A DNA stretch of 33,548 nucleotides from Gammaproteobacteria bacterium (GTDB taxonomy: Bacteria > Pseudomonadota > Gammaproteobacteria > Granulosicoccales > Granulosicoccaceae). Location of the stretch: assembly GCA_002746645.1 (NCBI GenBank), contig PDPU01000007.1, forward strand, positions 1 through 33,548, in the 5' to 3' direction. Shown in pieces: positions 1 to 9,353 of the stretch; the first letter of the stretch is position 1, and the number at the start of each line of letters is the position of its first letter. The notes beneath the pieces are model-generated. The model worked only from the letters and a program-made list of their open reading frames with translations. It made no database searches and was not told the origin of the DNA. Position numbers and translations under genes: made by a program.

Positions 1-1
1 C

Positions 2-457
2 GGTCACACTGCGGAAGCCTCTCATGAAGCCTGTCACGACGACGCCTGTCACGAAGCCTGGCTCTCGCCCGGCGTCTCCGTCGGTCGCGAGACGGCACGA
101 CGCCTCTGCTGCGATGCACACGTCATTCCACTGCTCCACCGGAGCGGCGAGCCGCTGAAGATCGGCCGCAAGTCACCCACCGTGCCACCGTCGCTGCACC
201 GTGCCGTGACCGCGCGGGCGCGGCATCGCTGCGAGTTCCCGGGCTGTGGCTGCGAGCAGGGTCTCGAAGCCCACCACATCGTTCACTGGGTCGATGGTGG
301 CCCAACGGACATCGACAACCTGATGCTGCTCTGCCACTACCACCACACGCTCGTGCACGAAGGGCGCTACGGCATCGAGCCGGTCGAGCCAGCCGCGCCC
401 GTCGAAGCGGTCACGCGCCAGCCAACGCGGATGACGAGCGTCGACGGTTCAGGGTGA
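2..457 (+). CDS. HNH endonuclease C-terminus (DUF222/HNH family), 5'-truncated
   Basis: The frame is open from the left edge, so only the C-terminal part is present. It carries a typical DUF222-associated HNH nuclease segment: a PLLHRSGEPLKIGRKSPTVP-like lead, then CEFPGCGC, AHHIVHWVDGGPT and LCHYHHTLVHEGRY, which are the zinc-binding Cys/His and the HNH catalytic residues in the expected order. Proteins of this kind are putative DNA endonucleases of unknown biological role, often linked to repeat families or mobile DNA. Upstream of the HNH domain the protein has a Cys/His/Glu/Ala-rich stretch made by an imperfect DNA repeat (14-60). The stop overlaps the end of the convergent hydrolase gene by 9 bp. 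The family call is firm; the function is inferred from the family. Confidence 0.85.
   Translation, partial: GHTAEASHEACHDDACHEAWLSPGVSVGRETARRLCCDAHVIPLLHRSGEPLKIGRKSPTVPPSLHRAVTARARHRCEFPGCGCEQGLEAHHIVHWVDGGPTDIDNLMLLCHYHHTLVHEGRYGIEPVEPAAPVEAVTRQPTRMTSVDGSG
14..60. repeat. Imperfect 12-15 bp tandem repeat inside the HNH gene
   Basis: The units GAAGCCTxTCAT/C and GACGCCTGTCAC recur four times and encode EASH, EACH, DDACH and EA. It is an in-frame low-complexity tract just before the conserved nuclease domain. Confidence 0.6.
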
Positions 458-1378
458 CGGGGCCGGATGGGTGGCCGCTGCCGGTGTGAGGTTACCTGTC
501 GCAGCGTCTTTCCAGTGCCTCACGAATGTCGAGAGGATTTCCGCGAAGTGTGATCTGGGGAGAGCATGCCCCAGTCCATCCATTTCGACCAGGATCGCGT
601 TTCCGAAGAGGTCGGCAATATGGCGACCGTGGGGCGGTGGATTGAGCGGGTCATCTGCGGCCTGGATCACAAGGGTGGGGACACCGCTTGTTTTCAGTTC
701 GAGTCCGCGTTCCAGAGGGATGGGTTGTGCCATCGCATGGGCGAACGGCGCAGGGATTGATCCCGAATGGTCGATATCCGCCGCTTCACGCGCGGCGTAG
801 TCGTCCGAGTCAAATGGCATCCGGGGCGAGGACAGGATGCGCCACTGCTCGACGCGTCTGGCGATCTCGGCACTTCGGTCAGCAAGCGGGGCTTTGAACG
901 CAGTGACTACCTCAGGTACAGGTCCCGGCAAATCGCCTTGCGTGGCCTTTCCTTTCATCGCAGCCATCCAGTTCGCAGCGAAATCAACGTCCAGTGCAGC
1001 CGTCATCATGACGGTCAGACTGATCAGCCTGTGAGGATGATCCAGTGCCAGGACCTGGCCGATGGTTCCGCCAAGAGAGAGGCCCACGACATGTGCCTTT
1101 TCGATGTTCAGGCCATCGAGAACGGCAACGGCGTCATCGCAGAGGTCAGCGACAGAGTATGGATTCTTCTGAAAATCCATCCGGTCAGATCGCCCGGTAT
1201 CGCGGTGATCATAACGAACTACCCGATAGCCCTGATCCACGATCATCCGGACGAACGCACCCGGCCACATGAAGGCAGAAGCGTTCGCCCCGGAAATCAG
1301 CAATACGGGCTCACCTTTGCCGGACTGCTCCGTCCAGAGGTTGACGCTGGAATTGGTCTGTATGGTTTTCTGGCTCAT
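449..1378 (-). CDS. Alpha/beta hydrolase
   Basis: A soluble alpha/beta-fold hydrolase of about 309 residues. The sequence shows an early strand plus oxyanion-type loop ([11 protein letters not shown]), the [11 protein letters not shown] loop, the nucleophile elbow GLSLGG (Ser), the acid strand [12 protein letters not shown] (Asp) and the late histidine in DGLGHALP. This fits the family that includes haloperoxidase-like and esterase-like enzymes; the substrate cannot be told. I chose the ATG at 1378 because the protein then begins MSQKTIQT and leads straight into the first strand. A TTG at 1405 would add nine residues, and neither start has a strong ribosome site. The gene is monocistronic, convergent with the HNH gene, and divergent from rpsP. 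Its base composition looks less GC-rich than its neighbours, which could mean acquisition by transfer (not measured). Confidence 0.85.
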   Translation of the reverse strand: MSQKTIQTNSSVNLWTEQSGKGEPVLLISGANASAFMWPGAFVRMIVDQGYRVVRYDHRDTGRSDRMDFQKNPYSVADLCDDAVAVLDGLNIEKAHVVGLSLGGTIGQVLALDHPHRLISLTVMMTAALDVDFAANWMAAMKGKATQGDLPGPVPEVVTAFKAPLADRSAEIARRVEQWRILSSPRMPFDSDDYAAREAADIDHSGSIPAPFAHAMAQPIPLERGLELKTSGVPTLVIQAADDPLNPPPHGRHIADLFGNAILVEMDGLGHALPRSHFAEILSTFVRHWKDAATGNLTPAAATHPAPSP

Positions 1379-1591
1379 CGCAACAGGAATGGTATACCTT
1401 TGCAATGCCTTCGATCCGGAAATGTCATAGCATTCGCTGTTACCTTCGGAACAGCCGCGGGTCGTTTGTGCTCGGCTGCATCTGGCTGCCGTTCCCTGTA
1501 CGGCAAGCCGTTATTCTCCGTTCAGTTTCAATCACCTGTTTCAAACGGGGCCGCCGTTCGGCCGGCCTTTCAGCAAGCAAGAGTTCAGACC
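1379..1591. other. Intergenic region upstream of rpsP (promoter/leader)
   Basis: A 213-bp gap between divergent genes that must carry the promoter for the rpsP operon. A -10-like TATTCT lies near 1512-1517 without a good -35. A GC-rich hairpin (GGCCG/CGGCC, 1549-1563) sits 28 bp before the rpsP start and could be a leader structure. No ribosomal protein binding motif could be identified. Confidence 0.35.
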
Positions 1592-1861
1592 ATGGTCACA
1601 ATTCGTCTCACGCGTGGCGGTGCCAAGAAAAAGCCGTTCTATCATGTAGTTGCCACTGACAGCCGCGCTCGTCGCGACGGCCGCTACATCGAACGTCTCG
1701 GCTTCTACAGCCCCGTCGCGGGTGGTGATGCGCAGACGGTTCAGCTCAACCTCGAACGCGTCGACTACTGGGTGGGCGTCGGGGCGCAGATGAGCGATCG
1801 CGTGCGCAAGATCGTCAAGAGCTACCGCCAGGAGCAAGCACAGGAGAATGCAGCAGCCTGA
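1592..1861 (+). CDS. rpsP: 30S ribosomal protein S16
   Basis: S16 is a small-subunit protein needed for 30S assembly. The 89-residue protein begins [18 protein letters not shown] and contains the family core [21 protein letters not shown], the [16 protein letters not shown] region and a short charged tail. The length matches the usual 80-90 residues. The frame is open for about 800 bp upstream, but the conserved N-terminus fixes the ATG at 1592. The 3' end overlaps rimM by 14 bp, so translation is probably coupled. It leads the classical rpsP-rimM-trmD-rplS operon. Confidence 0.97.
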   Translation: MVTIRLTRGGAKKKPFYHVVATDSRARRDGRYIERLGFYSPVAGGDAQTVQLNLERVDYWVGVGAQMSDRVRKIVKSYRQEQAQENAAA

Positions 1862-2432
1862 GTCACCTTCCGCCGATCAGGACGCCGGCGATGGCTCCGA
1901 AAAGGAAGGAGAGAGTCGGCGGCGGATCATTCTCGGCCGCATTTCGGGTGTGTACGGCATCAAGGGCTGGGTCAAGGTTCATTCCGACACCGCCCCGCGC
2001 GAAAACATTCTCGAGTTCGCGAGATGGATGCTCGGACGTCGGGGTGAATGGCGCGAGGTGGCGGTAACGGCAGGGCGCCCGCAGGGCAAGACGCTGGTCG
2101 CCCGTATCGAAGGGGTGGATACGCCCGAGGCGGCGCAACTCCTCGTCGGCAACGCCATCGCGGTCTGGCGGGACGACTTGCCACCGATCGATGAAGGCGA
2201 GTACTACTGGACCGATCTGATCGGTCTCGCGGTTGTCACCACCGAAGGTGTCGAGGTCGGAACGGTCAAGCGTCTCTTCGAGACCGGTGCCAACGATGTG
2301 CTGGTGGTGAGCGACGAACGTGAAGGGCGGGGTGGCCAGGAGGTGCTGGTCCCCTGGGTGGTACCGGATGTCATTGTCGAGGTGGATCTTGCCGACAGGC
2401 GCATCCGCATCGACTGGGATCCGGATTTCTGA
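1848..2432 (+). CDS. rimM: Ribosome maturation factor RimM
   Basis: RimM helps mature the 30S head and binds S19. The 194-residue protein has an acidic N-terminal extension of about 25 residues. The RimM domain follows ([19 protein letters not shown]), then the PRC-barrel part ([33 protein letters not shown]) and the family-typical end IDWDPDF. The ATG at 1848 lies inside the 3' end of rpsP. An AGGAG at 1830-1834 is a little far, while another at 1842-1846 is too close. The order after rpsP and before trmD is the standard one and supports the call. Confidence 0.95.
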   Translation: MQQPESPSADQDAGDGSEKEGESRRRIILGRISGVYGIKGWVKVHSDTAPRENILEFARWMLGRRGEWREVAVTAGRPQGKTLVARIEGVDTPEAAQLLVGNAIAVWRDDLPPIDEGEYYWTDLIGLAVVTTEGVEVGTVKRLFETGANDVLVVSDEREGRGGQEVLVPWVVPDVIVEVDLADRRIRIDWDPDF

Positions 2433-2435
2433 GTC

Positions 2436-3197
2436 ATGCGTTTCGGTGTGATCAGCCTGTTTCCGGCGCTGGTCGAGGATGCGCTGGCTCATGGCGTGAT
2501 CGGGCGCGGCTTTCGCGACCAGCGCCTGGTGCTCGATGTGGTGAATCCGCGTGATTTCACCACGGACAGGCATCGCAGTGTCGACGACCGCCCCTTCGGC
2601 GGTGGGCCGGGCATGGTCATGCGCCCGGAGCCACTCTTCGGGGCGATTGCGGCGATGCGTGAACGGTTGCCGGCGGCGGAAGTGGTGTGCCTGAGCCCGC
2701 AGGGGCAGCGCTTCGATCAGCGCATGGCCGAGGGTTTTCTCGACCAGGGGCAGATCGTGCTGCTCTGCGGTCGCTACGAGGGGATCGACGAGCGCGTCAT
2801 CGAGCGCGCGGTCGACAGGGAAGTGTCGCTCGGCGACTTCGTGCTGAGCGGTGGAGAATTTGCGGCGCTGGCCATGATCGATGCCATCGGTCGGCTGGTG
2901 CCGGGTGTACTGGGCGATGCCGATTCGGCGGGGGAGGATTCCTTCGGCGAGCACGGCTTGCTCGATTGCCCGCACTACACGCGGCCGGAAGTGCTCGACG
3001 AGGAGCGGGTGCCGGCGGTGTTGTTGTCGGGCGATCACCAGGCCATTGCACGCTGGCGGCGCCAGCAGGCACTGGCAAGAACGAAACGGCGGCGGCCGGA
3101 GCTTCTCGAGGAAGCCGAGCTCGACGCCGACGACAGAGCATTTTTGGACAGCCTGTCCGTGGCGGCGCCACGGACGGGGAACAGCAGCAACGAGTGA
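2436..3197 (+). CDS. trmD: tRNA (guanine37-N1)-methyltransferase TrmD
   Basis: TrmD methylates G37 next to the anticodon of tRNAs reading CNN codons, preventing +1 frameshifting; it is a SPOUT-fold dimer using S-adenosylmethionine. Seen here: [18 protein letters not shown] near residues 50-68, YLSPQG-type [23 protein letters not shown], the knot loop [12 protein letters not shown] and the C-terminal [13 protein letters not shown] with [14 protein letters not shown]. The 253-residue length is usual. It starts 3 bp after rimM and ends 7 bp before rplS, so it is clearly in the same operon. Confidence 0.97.
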   Translation: MRFGVISLFPALVEDALAHGVIGRGFRDQRLVLDVVNPRDFTTDRHRSVDDRPFGGGPGMVMRPEPLFGAIAAMRERLPAAEVVCLSPQGQRFDQRMAEGFLDQGQIVLLCGRYEGIDERVIERAVDREVSLGDFVLSGGEFAALAMIDAIGRLVPGVLGDADSAGEDSFGEHGLLDCPHYTRPEVLDEERVPAVLLSGDHQAIARWRRQQALARTKRRRPELLEEAELDADDRAFLDSLSVAAPRTGNSSNE

Positions 3198-3204
3198 CAG
3201 AACA

Positions 3205-3552
3205 ATGAGCAAGATCATCGACGCCATCAACGCCGAACAGATGCAGGACAAGAACATCCCCGAGTTCTCTGCCGGCGATACCGTCGTTGTCCAGGTCCGC
3301 GTCCGTGAAGGTGGCCGCGAGCGACTGCAGGCCTTCGAGGGCGTGGTCATCGCCAAGCGTAATCGCGGCCTGAACTCCGCCTTCACGGTTCGCAAGATTT
3401 CCCACGGCGAAGGTGTCGAGCGCGTATTCCAGACCTACAGCCCGCTCGTTGCAGGCATCGAGGTGAAGCGTCGTGGTGACGTCCGCCGCGCCAAGCTCTA
3501 CTACCTCCGTGGCCTGACCGGTCGCGCCGCGCGCATCAAGGAAAAGCTCTGA
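3205..3552 (+). CDS. rplS: 50S ribosomal protein L19
   Basis: L19 lies at the 30S-50S interface. The 115-residue protein begins [14 protein letters not shown] and contains [54 protein letters not shown] and [19 protein letters not shown], all diagnostic. The frame is open further upstream, but the conserved start is the ATG at 3205, 7 bp after trmD. It is the last gene of the operon; a candidate terminator follows. Confidence 0.97.
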   Translation: MSKIIDAINAEQMQDKNIPEFSAGDTVVVQVRVREGGRERLQAFEGVVIAKRNRGLNSAFTVRKISHGEGVERVFQTYSPLVAGIEVKRRGDVRRAKLYYLRGLTGRAARIKEKL

Positions 3553-3563
3553 GACTCCTTCCT

Positions 3564-3588
3564 GTCGGCGGCCGTGGTCGCCGGCTTT
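3564..3588 (+). terminator. Candidate terminator after rplS
   Basis: GTCGGCG (3564-3570) pairs with CGCCGGC (3579-3585) around an 8-nt loop with one G-U pair, followed by TTT. It is placed 12 bp after the rplS stop. The T run is short, so efficiency is uncertain. A second weaker hairpin with a TTT tail lies at 3633-3655. Confidence 0.4.
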
Positions 3589-3781
3589 CCGCAGTGTCAG
3601 CCAGGCCGAACAGGTTTCGGTTGAGCCACGTGGGCCGGCCCTTGTGTCGGCCTTTCGCGGTTGTGCGCCAGCAGGTAACGGTAAGTGTTTGACGAGTGCT
3701 TGAGATCGAGCCCGAGCGTCCCCATATGAGCATGCATTCGCACCTTCAGCACACAAACGCCTTTTTCTTCAGGACCTTCCG

Positions 3782-5734
3782 ATGAGCGAAACCGACGCAT
3801 CCACCGCCAACGGCGAAACCATGCAGTTCCAGGCCGAGGTCAGTCAGCTCCTGAAGCTGATGATCCACTCGCTGTACAGCAATCAGGAGATCTTCCTGCG
3901 GGAACTCGTCTCGAACGCCTCCGATGCGCTCGACAAGCTGCGCTTCGAGGCACTCGGCAATGACGCGCTCACGGCCGATGACCTTCGCATCGTGGTTGCG
4001 GTCGACAAGGACGCCGGTACCGTCACGGTCAGCGACAACGGCATCGGCATGACGCACGATGAAGTGGTGGCGAACATCGGCACCATCGCGAAATCCGGCA
4101 CGCGCCAGTTCCTCGAATCCCTGACGGGTGACCAGAAAACCGATTCGAAACTCATCGGCCAGTTCGGCGTCGGGTTCTACTCGTCCTTTGTCGTTGCCGA
4201 CCGTGTCGAACTCGTCACGCGCAAGGCGGGTGCCGAGGATGACCTTGCCACGCGCTGGTCTTCGGCGGCCGACGGCAGCTACACCATCGGCAACGCCGAG
4301 AAGGCCACGCGCGGCACCGACGTCATCCTGCACATCAAGGACGACTGCAAGGAGTTCCTCGATGACTGGCGTCTGAAGTCCATCATCAAGAAGTACTCCG
4401 ATCACATCACCTTTCCGATCATGATGGCGGCACCCCCGGCGCCGACCGCTGAAGACGACGCAACCGATGAAGCGGCGGCCGGCGAGAATGACGCACCCGA
4501 ACTCGAGCAGGTCAATGACGCCAAGGCGCTGTGGACGCGCCCGAAATCCGAGGTTTCCGAAGAGGAGTACCAGGACTTCTACAAGCAGGTGTTCCACGAC
4601 TTCGAGAACCCGCTGCGCTGGACGCACAACAAGGTCGAAGGCAAGTACGAGTACACCTCGCTCTTCTACATCCCAGCGCGTGCGCCTTTCGATCTCTACG
4701 ATGCCAACCAGCAGCGTCACGGTATCAAGCTGTTCGTGCAGCGCGTGTTCATCATGGATGACGCCGAGAAGCTCATGCCGCGCTACCTGCGTTTCGTGCG
4801 CGGGCTGGTCGACAGCAACGATCTGCCGCTGAACGTCTCGCGCGAGATCCTGCAGAACAACCGCGTGATCGAATCGATCCGCAGTGCCTCGGTCAAGCGT
4901 GTGCTCGGCGAACTCGAGAAGATGGCCGAGAAGGAACCCGAGCAGTACCGGCAGTTCTGGGAGCAGTTCGGGGCCTGTCTCAAGGAAGCGCCCGGCGAGG
5001 ACTTCGCCCATCGCGAACAGGTGGCGAAGCTCTACCGCTTCGATACCACCCACACGGGAAAACAGGGTGAATGGACCGGGCTCGATGACTACATCGCACG
5101 CATGAAGCCCGGCCAGCACAAGATCTACTACATCACCGCCGACAGTTTCGCCGCGGCGAAGCACAGCCCGCATATGGAAGTCTTCACCGAGAAGGGCATC
5201 GAAGTGCTGCTGATGCACGACCGTGTGGATGAATGGATGATGTCCTACCTCGGCGAGTACGAAGGCAAGTCCTTCGTCTCGATCGCGAAGGGCGACCTTG
5301 ACCTCTCCGGCATCGAGGGTGACGCCGCGAGCGAGGCCGATAGCGAGGAGAAGGCGAAGAAGGCCGAGGAAGTCGGTCCGACCATCGAGCGCATCGGCAA
5401 GGTGCTCGAAGACAAGGTCAGCGAGGTGCGCGCCTCGACGCGTCTGACGTCATCGCCGGCCTGCGTGGTCATGGGCGAGCACGACATGGCGCTGCACATG
5501 CAGCAGCTGCTGAAGCAGGCCGGGCACGAGTTGCCCGAGAGCAAGCCGGCACTGGAGGTGAACCCCTCGCACCCGATTCTCGACCTCATGGACAAGGAAA
5601 GTGACGAAGAGCGTTTTGCCGACTGGGCGCACCTTCTGCTCGATCAGGCGTTGCTGGCCGATGGCGCTCAGCTCGAGGACAGCGCGGGCTTCGTACGCCG
5701 CATGAACGAGATGTTCGTGGCGCTCAAGGCCTGA
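3782..5734 (+). CDS. htpG: Chaperone HtpG (Hsp90)
   Basis: Bacterial Hsp90, an ATP-dependent cytosolic chaperone dimer. The 650-residue protein shows the GHKL ATPase domain: [30 protein letters not shown], the lid glycines [13 protein letters not shown] and [11 protein letters not shown]. The middle domain includes [14 protein letters not shown] and [22 protein letters not shown], and the C-terminal dimerisation part ends [25 protein letters not shown]. An acidic linker of about 20 residues (around 220-240) separates the N and middle domains. AGGA lies 6-10 bp before the ATG at 3782. No sigma-32 promoter could be confirmed in the 229-bp leader. The 3' end overlaps convergent ycgL by 11 bp. 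Confidence 0.97.
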
Positions 5735-6005
5735 GTGTCTGAACCTCGCGAGCGATGTCGGCAAGCACCGATTCGATGTCACGCGGCATCTGCAGGTGAT
5801 AACCCACGCGCTCGAGGTTCTCGATCACGGTGGTGGCGTTTTCCTGGCCGAGTTTCCGGTCGGGCGTGAGTTCGATGCTCATGGCGAATTCGGCCTGCCC
5901 GAGTTGTTTCGTCACGGGTGCGGGAAGTGCGTCGAGCCCATCGGGATCGGCGAGATAGACGTACAGGCCTTCACGAACCGAACTGCGGTAGATGTGGCAT
6001 TGCAT
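5724..6005 (-). CDS. YcgL domain protein
   Basis: A 93-residue protein of the YcgL family, small alpha/beta proteins conserved in Gammaproteobacteria with no settled function. It begins MQCHIYRSSVREGLYVYL and has the family features LPAPVTKQLGQAEFAMSIEL and ENLERVGYHLQMP. The start at 6005 is fixed by this conserved N-terminus. It is convergent with htpG (11-bp overlap) and divergent from hslR across 51 bp, so the short spacer must hold both start regions. Confidence 0.88.
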   Translation of the reverse strand: MQCHIYRSSVREGLYVYLADPDGLDALPAPVTKQLGQAEFAMSIELTPDRKLGQENATTVIENLERVGYHLQMPRDIESVLADIAREVQTLRP

Positions 6006-6056
6006 GGTTGATGTGGTGCCCCGTGGCAGGGGGAGAGAAGGCGGGAGAGAGAGAGT

Positions 6057-6456
6057 ATGACCGATTCCGGGTCGCAGGAGCGATTGCGGATCGACAAGTG
6101 GTTGTGGGCGGCACGCTTCTTCAAGACGCGCGCCATCGCCACCGACGCGATTCGCCACAACCGTGTGCGCATTGACGGGCAGCGCATCAAGCCCTCGAGG
6201 AGCATTGCCGTCGGTGATGTCGTGACCATCGACAAACCGCCTTACAGCTTCGAGGTCACGGTGCTCGGTCTCGACGACCGGCGGCGACCCGCCCGCGAAG
6301 CGGTGCTTCTCTACGAGGAATCCGCGGAAAGCCGAGCGCGGCGAGAGGCGCTGGCGACGAATCTTCGTGCCGACCGCATGGCCAGCCGTGGTCTTGCCGG
6401 TGCCGGCCGACCCAACAAGCGACAGCGGCGCCAGATCATCCGCTTCCAGAACCAGA

Positions 6457-6470
<14 letters not shown>
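6057..6470 (+). CDS. hslR: Heat shock protein 15 (S4-domain RNA-binding protein)
   Basis: Hsp15 binds stalled 50S subunits carrying peptidyl-tRNA and helps recycle them. The 137-residue protein has an N-terminal S4 domain (RIDKWLWAARFFKTRAIAT, VRIDGQRIKPSRSIAVGD), then RRPAREAVLLYEES and a basic tail with RPNKRQRRQIIRF, as in E. coli HslR. A purine-rich GGGAGAGAGAG run precedes the ATG at 6057. The 3' end overlaps the start of pcnB by about 14 bp. Placement near htpG may be functional (stress) but is inference. Confidence 0.93.
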
Positions 6471-8052
<1,582 letters not shown>

Positions 8053-8537
8053 TCGCCTTGCAACCCTTCGCCGTGCGCTGACGGCAATCGCGGCGATCCC
8101 CGGGACGCAGCATCTCGCAGTGTCACCGGTGTACGAAACACGCCCCATGGGCCCTGCCGATCAGCCCGACTACGCCAACGCCGTGTGTCGTTTCGAGACC
8201 TCGCTGCAGCCTCTGGCGCTGCTCGATGCCCTGCAGGCGATCGAGAATGCCGCGGGGCGTGATCGTTCGGTGGGCCGCTGGCGCGAGAGAAGCCTCGATC
8301 TTGATCTTCTGCTTTATGGCGATCAGGAAATTCAGCACGAGCGCCTTACGGTGCCGCACGCTGGCCTTGTCGAGCGCTCCTTCGTACGGGTGCCACTGGC
8401 GGACCTCGAACCCGAACTCGAGATTCCCGGCAAGGGCCCGCTTGCTGGCCTGCCTGAGGTCGGCATCGACTATCAGCTGGGCTTTTTAGGTAATATCTCT
8501 CCGGATTGACGGCGCAGTCGCCACAGTCACAGTCACT

Positions 8538-8566
8538 TTCTTCGTGGTGGCAGATGCTGCTAACAT
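8538..8566 (+). promoter_or_regulatory. Candidate extended -10 promoter for the two-component operon
   Basis: TGCTAACAT (TGn extension plus -10 TAACAT at 8561-8566) lies 72 bp before the regulator start. The -35 at 17 bp spacing (TTCTTC) is poor, as is usual with an extended -10. The folK stop is at 8509, so the 129-bp gap could support its own promoter. Confidence 0.35.
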
Positions 8567-8638
8567 GATGGAGTTCTGCACGCAAACGTGACATTCCACA
8601 ACAATACCAACTCCCGACCGGGTCGAGAGAGGGGTTAG

Positions 8639-9346
8639 ATGAGCGATCGACAGAATCTGCGAATTGCCTTGCTGGAAGACAACAGCGAGCAGGCTGCTCG
8701 CGTTGCCGGCTGGATTGAGAAGAAGGGATGCCACTGCGATGTCTTCGGTTCGGCCGAGGAGTTTCAGCGCGCCTTCCGAAAGTCCAGCTTCGACGTCATC
8801 GTGCTCGACTGGACGCTCAACACCGGCAGTTCCGGTCTCGAAGTCATGCACTGGATTCGCGACACCATGACGAGCGACGTGCCGGTGATCTTCGCCACCG
8901 CCCGTCAGGCCGAGGAAGACATCGTCAAGGCCCTCCGCGAAGGCGCCGACGACTACCTCGCCAAGCCCGTGCGCCAGCACGAACTGCTCGCACGGCTCCA
9001 CGCGCTTGCGCGGCGCGCCCAGCCGGAGGCCGAAGTACTCGAGTGCCCGCCGTACATCTTCGACACTGCCAATCGCCAGGTACGCATGCACGACGAGCCG
9101 ATCAAGCTCACCGAGAAGGAATATGAACTCGCGCTGTTCCTGTTTCGCAATCGCGGTCGAGTCCTGTCGCGTTCGCACCTGCTGTCCACTGTCTGGGGCA
9201 CCTCGGCCGATCTCAACACACGCACCGTCGATACCCACGCCAGTCGCCTCCGCAAGAAGCTCAAGCTGCTTGCCTCCGAACGCTGGAAGCTGACGTCCAT
9301 CTATCAGCACGGGTATCGGCTCGAAGAGCACACGCCGCGAAGTTGA
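8639..9346 (+). CDS. OmpR/PhoB-family response regulator
   Basis: A two-domain DNA-binding response regulator (235 residues). The receiver domain has the acidic pair Glu13/Asp14, the phosphoacceptor Asp57 (VLDWTL), Thr87 (FATAR) and Lys109 (LAKPV). The winged-helix output domain spans about residues 135-232, with LTEKEYELALFLFRNRGRVLSRSHLLSTVWG and RTVDTHASRLRKKL, then YQHGYRLE. GAGAGAGGGG precedes the ATG at 8639. The kinase gene begins 7 bp after the stop, so they form a pair; the signal and targets are unknown. All phosphorylation residues are intact, unlike the partner kinase. Confidence 0.93.
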   Translation: MSDRQNLRIALLEDNSEQAARVAGWIEKKGCHCDVFGSAEEFQRAFRKSSFDVIVLDWTLNTGSSGLEVMHWIRDTMTSDVPVIFATARQAEEDIVKALREGADDYLAKPVRQHELLARLHALARRAQPEAEVLECPPYIFDTANRQVRMHDEPIKLTEKEYELALFLFRNRGRVLSRSHLLSTVWGTSADLNTRTVDTHASRLRKKLKLLASERWKLTSIYQHGYRLEEHTPRS

Positions 9347-9353
9347 TCGCATC

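Noticed and set aside
767..1591. Long upstream extension of the rpsP reading frame
   Set aside because: It is antisense to the conserved hydrolase and has no S16 homology before the ATG at 1592.
3633..3655. Second hairpin in the rplS-htpG spacer as a strong terminator
   Set aside because: The stem is only five pairs with a 10-nt loop and three T residues.
3746..5218. 490-codon open frame antisense to htpG
   Set aside because: It mirrors the codon pattern of htpG in a GC-rich gene; no motifs of its own.
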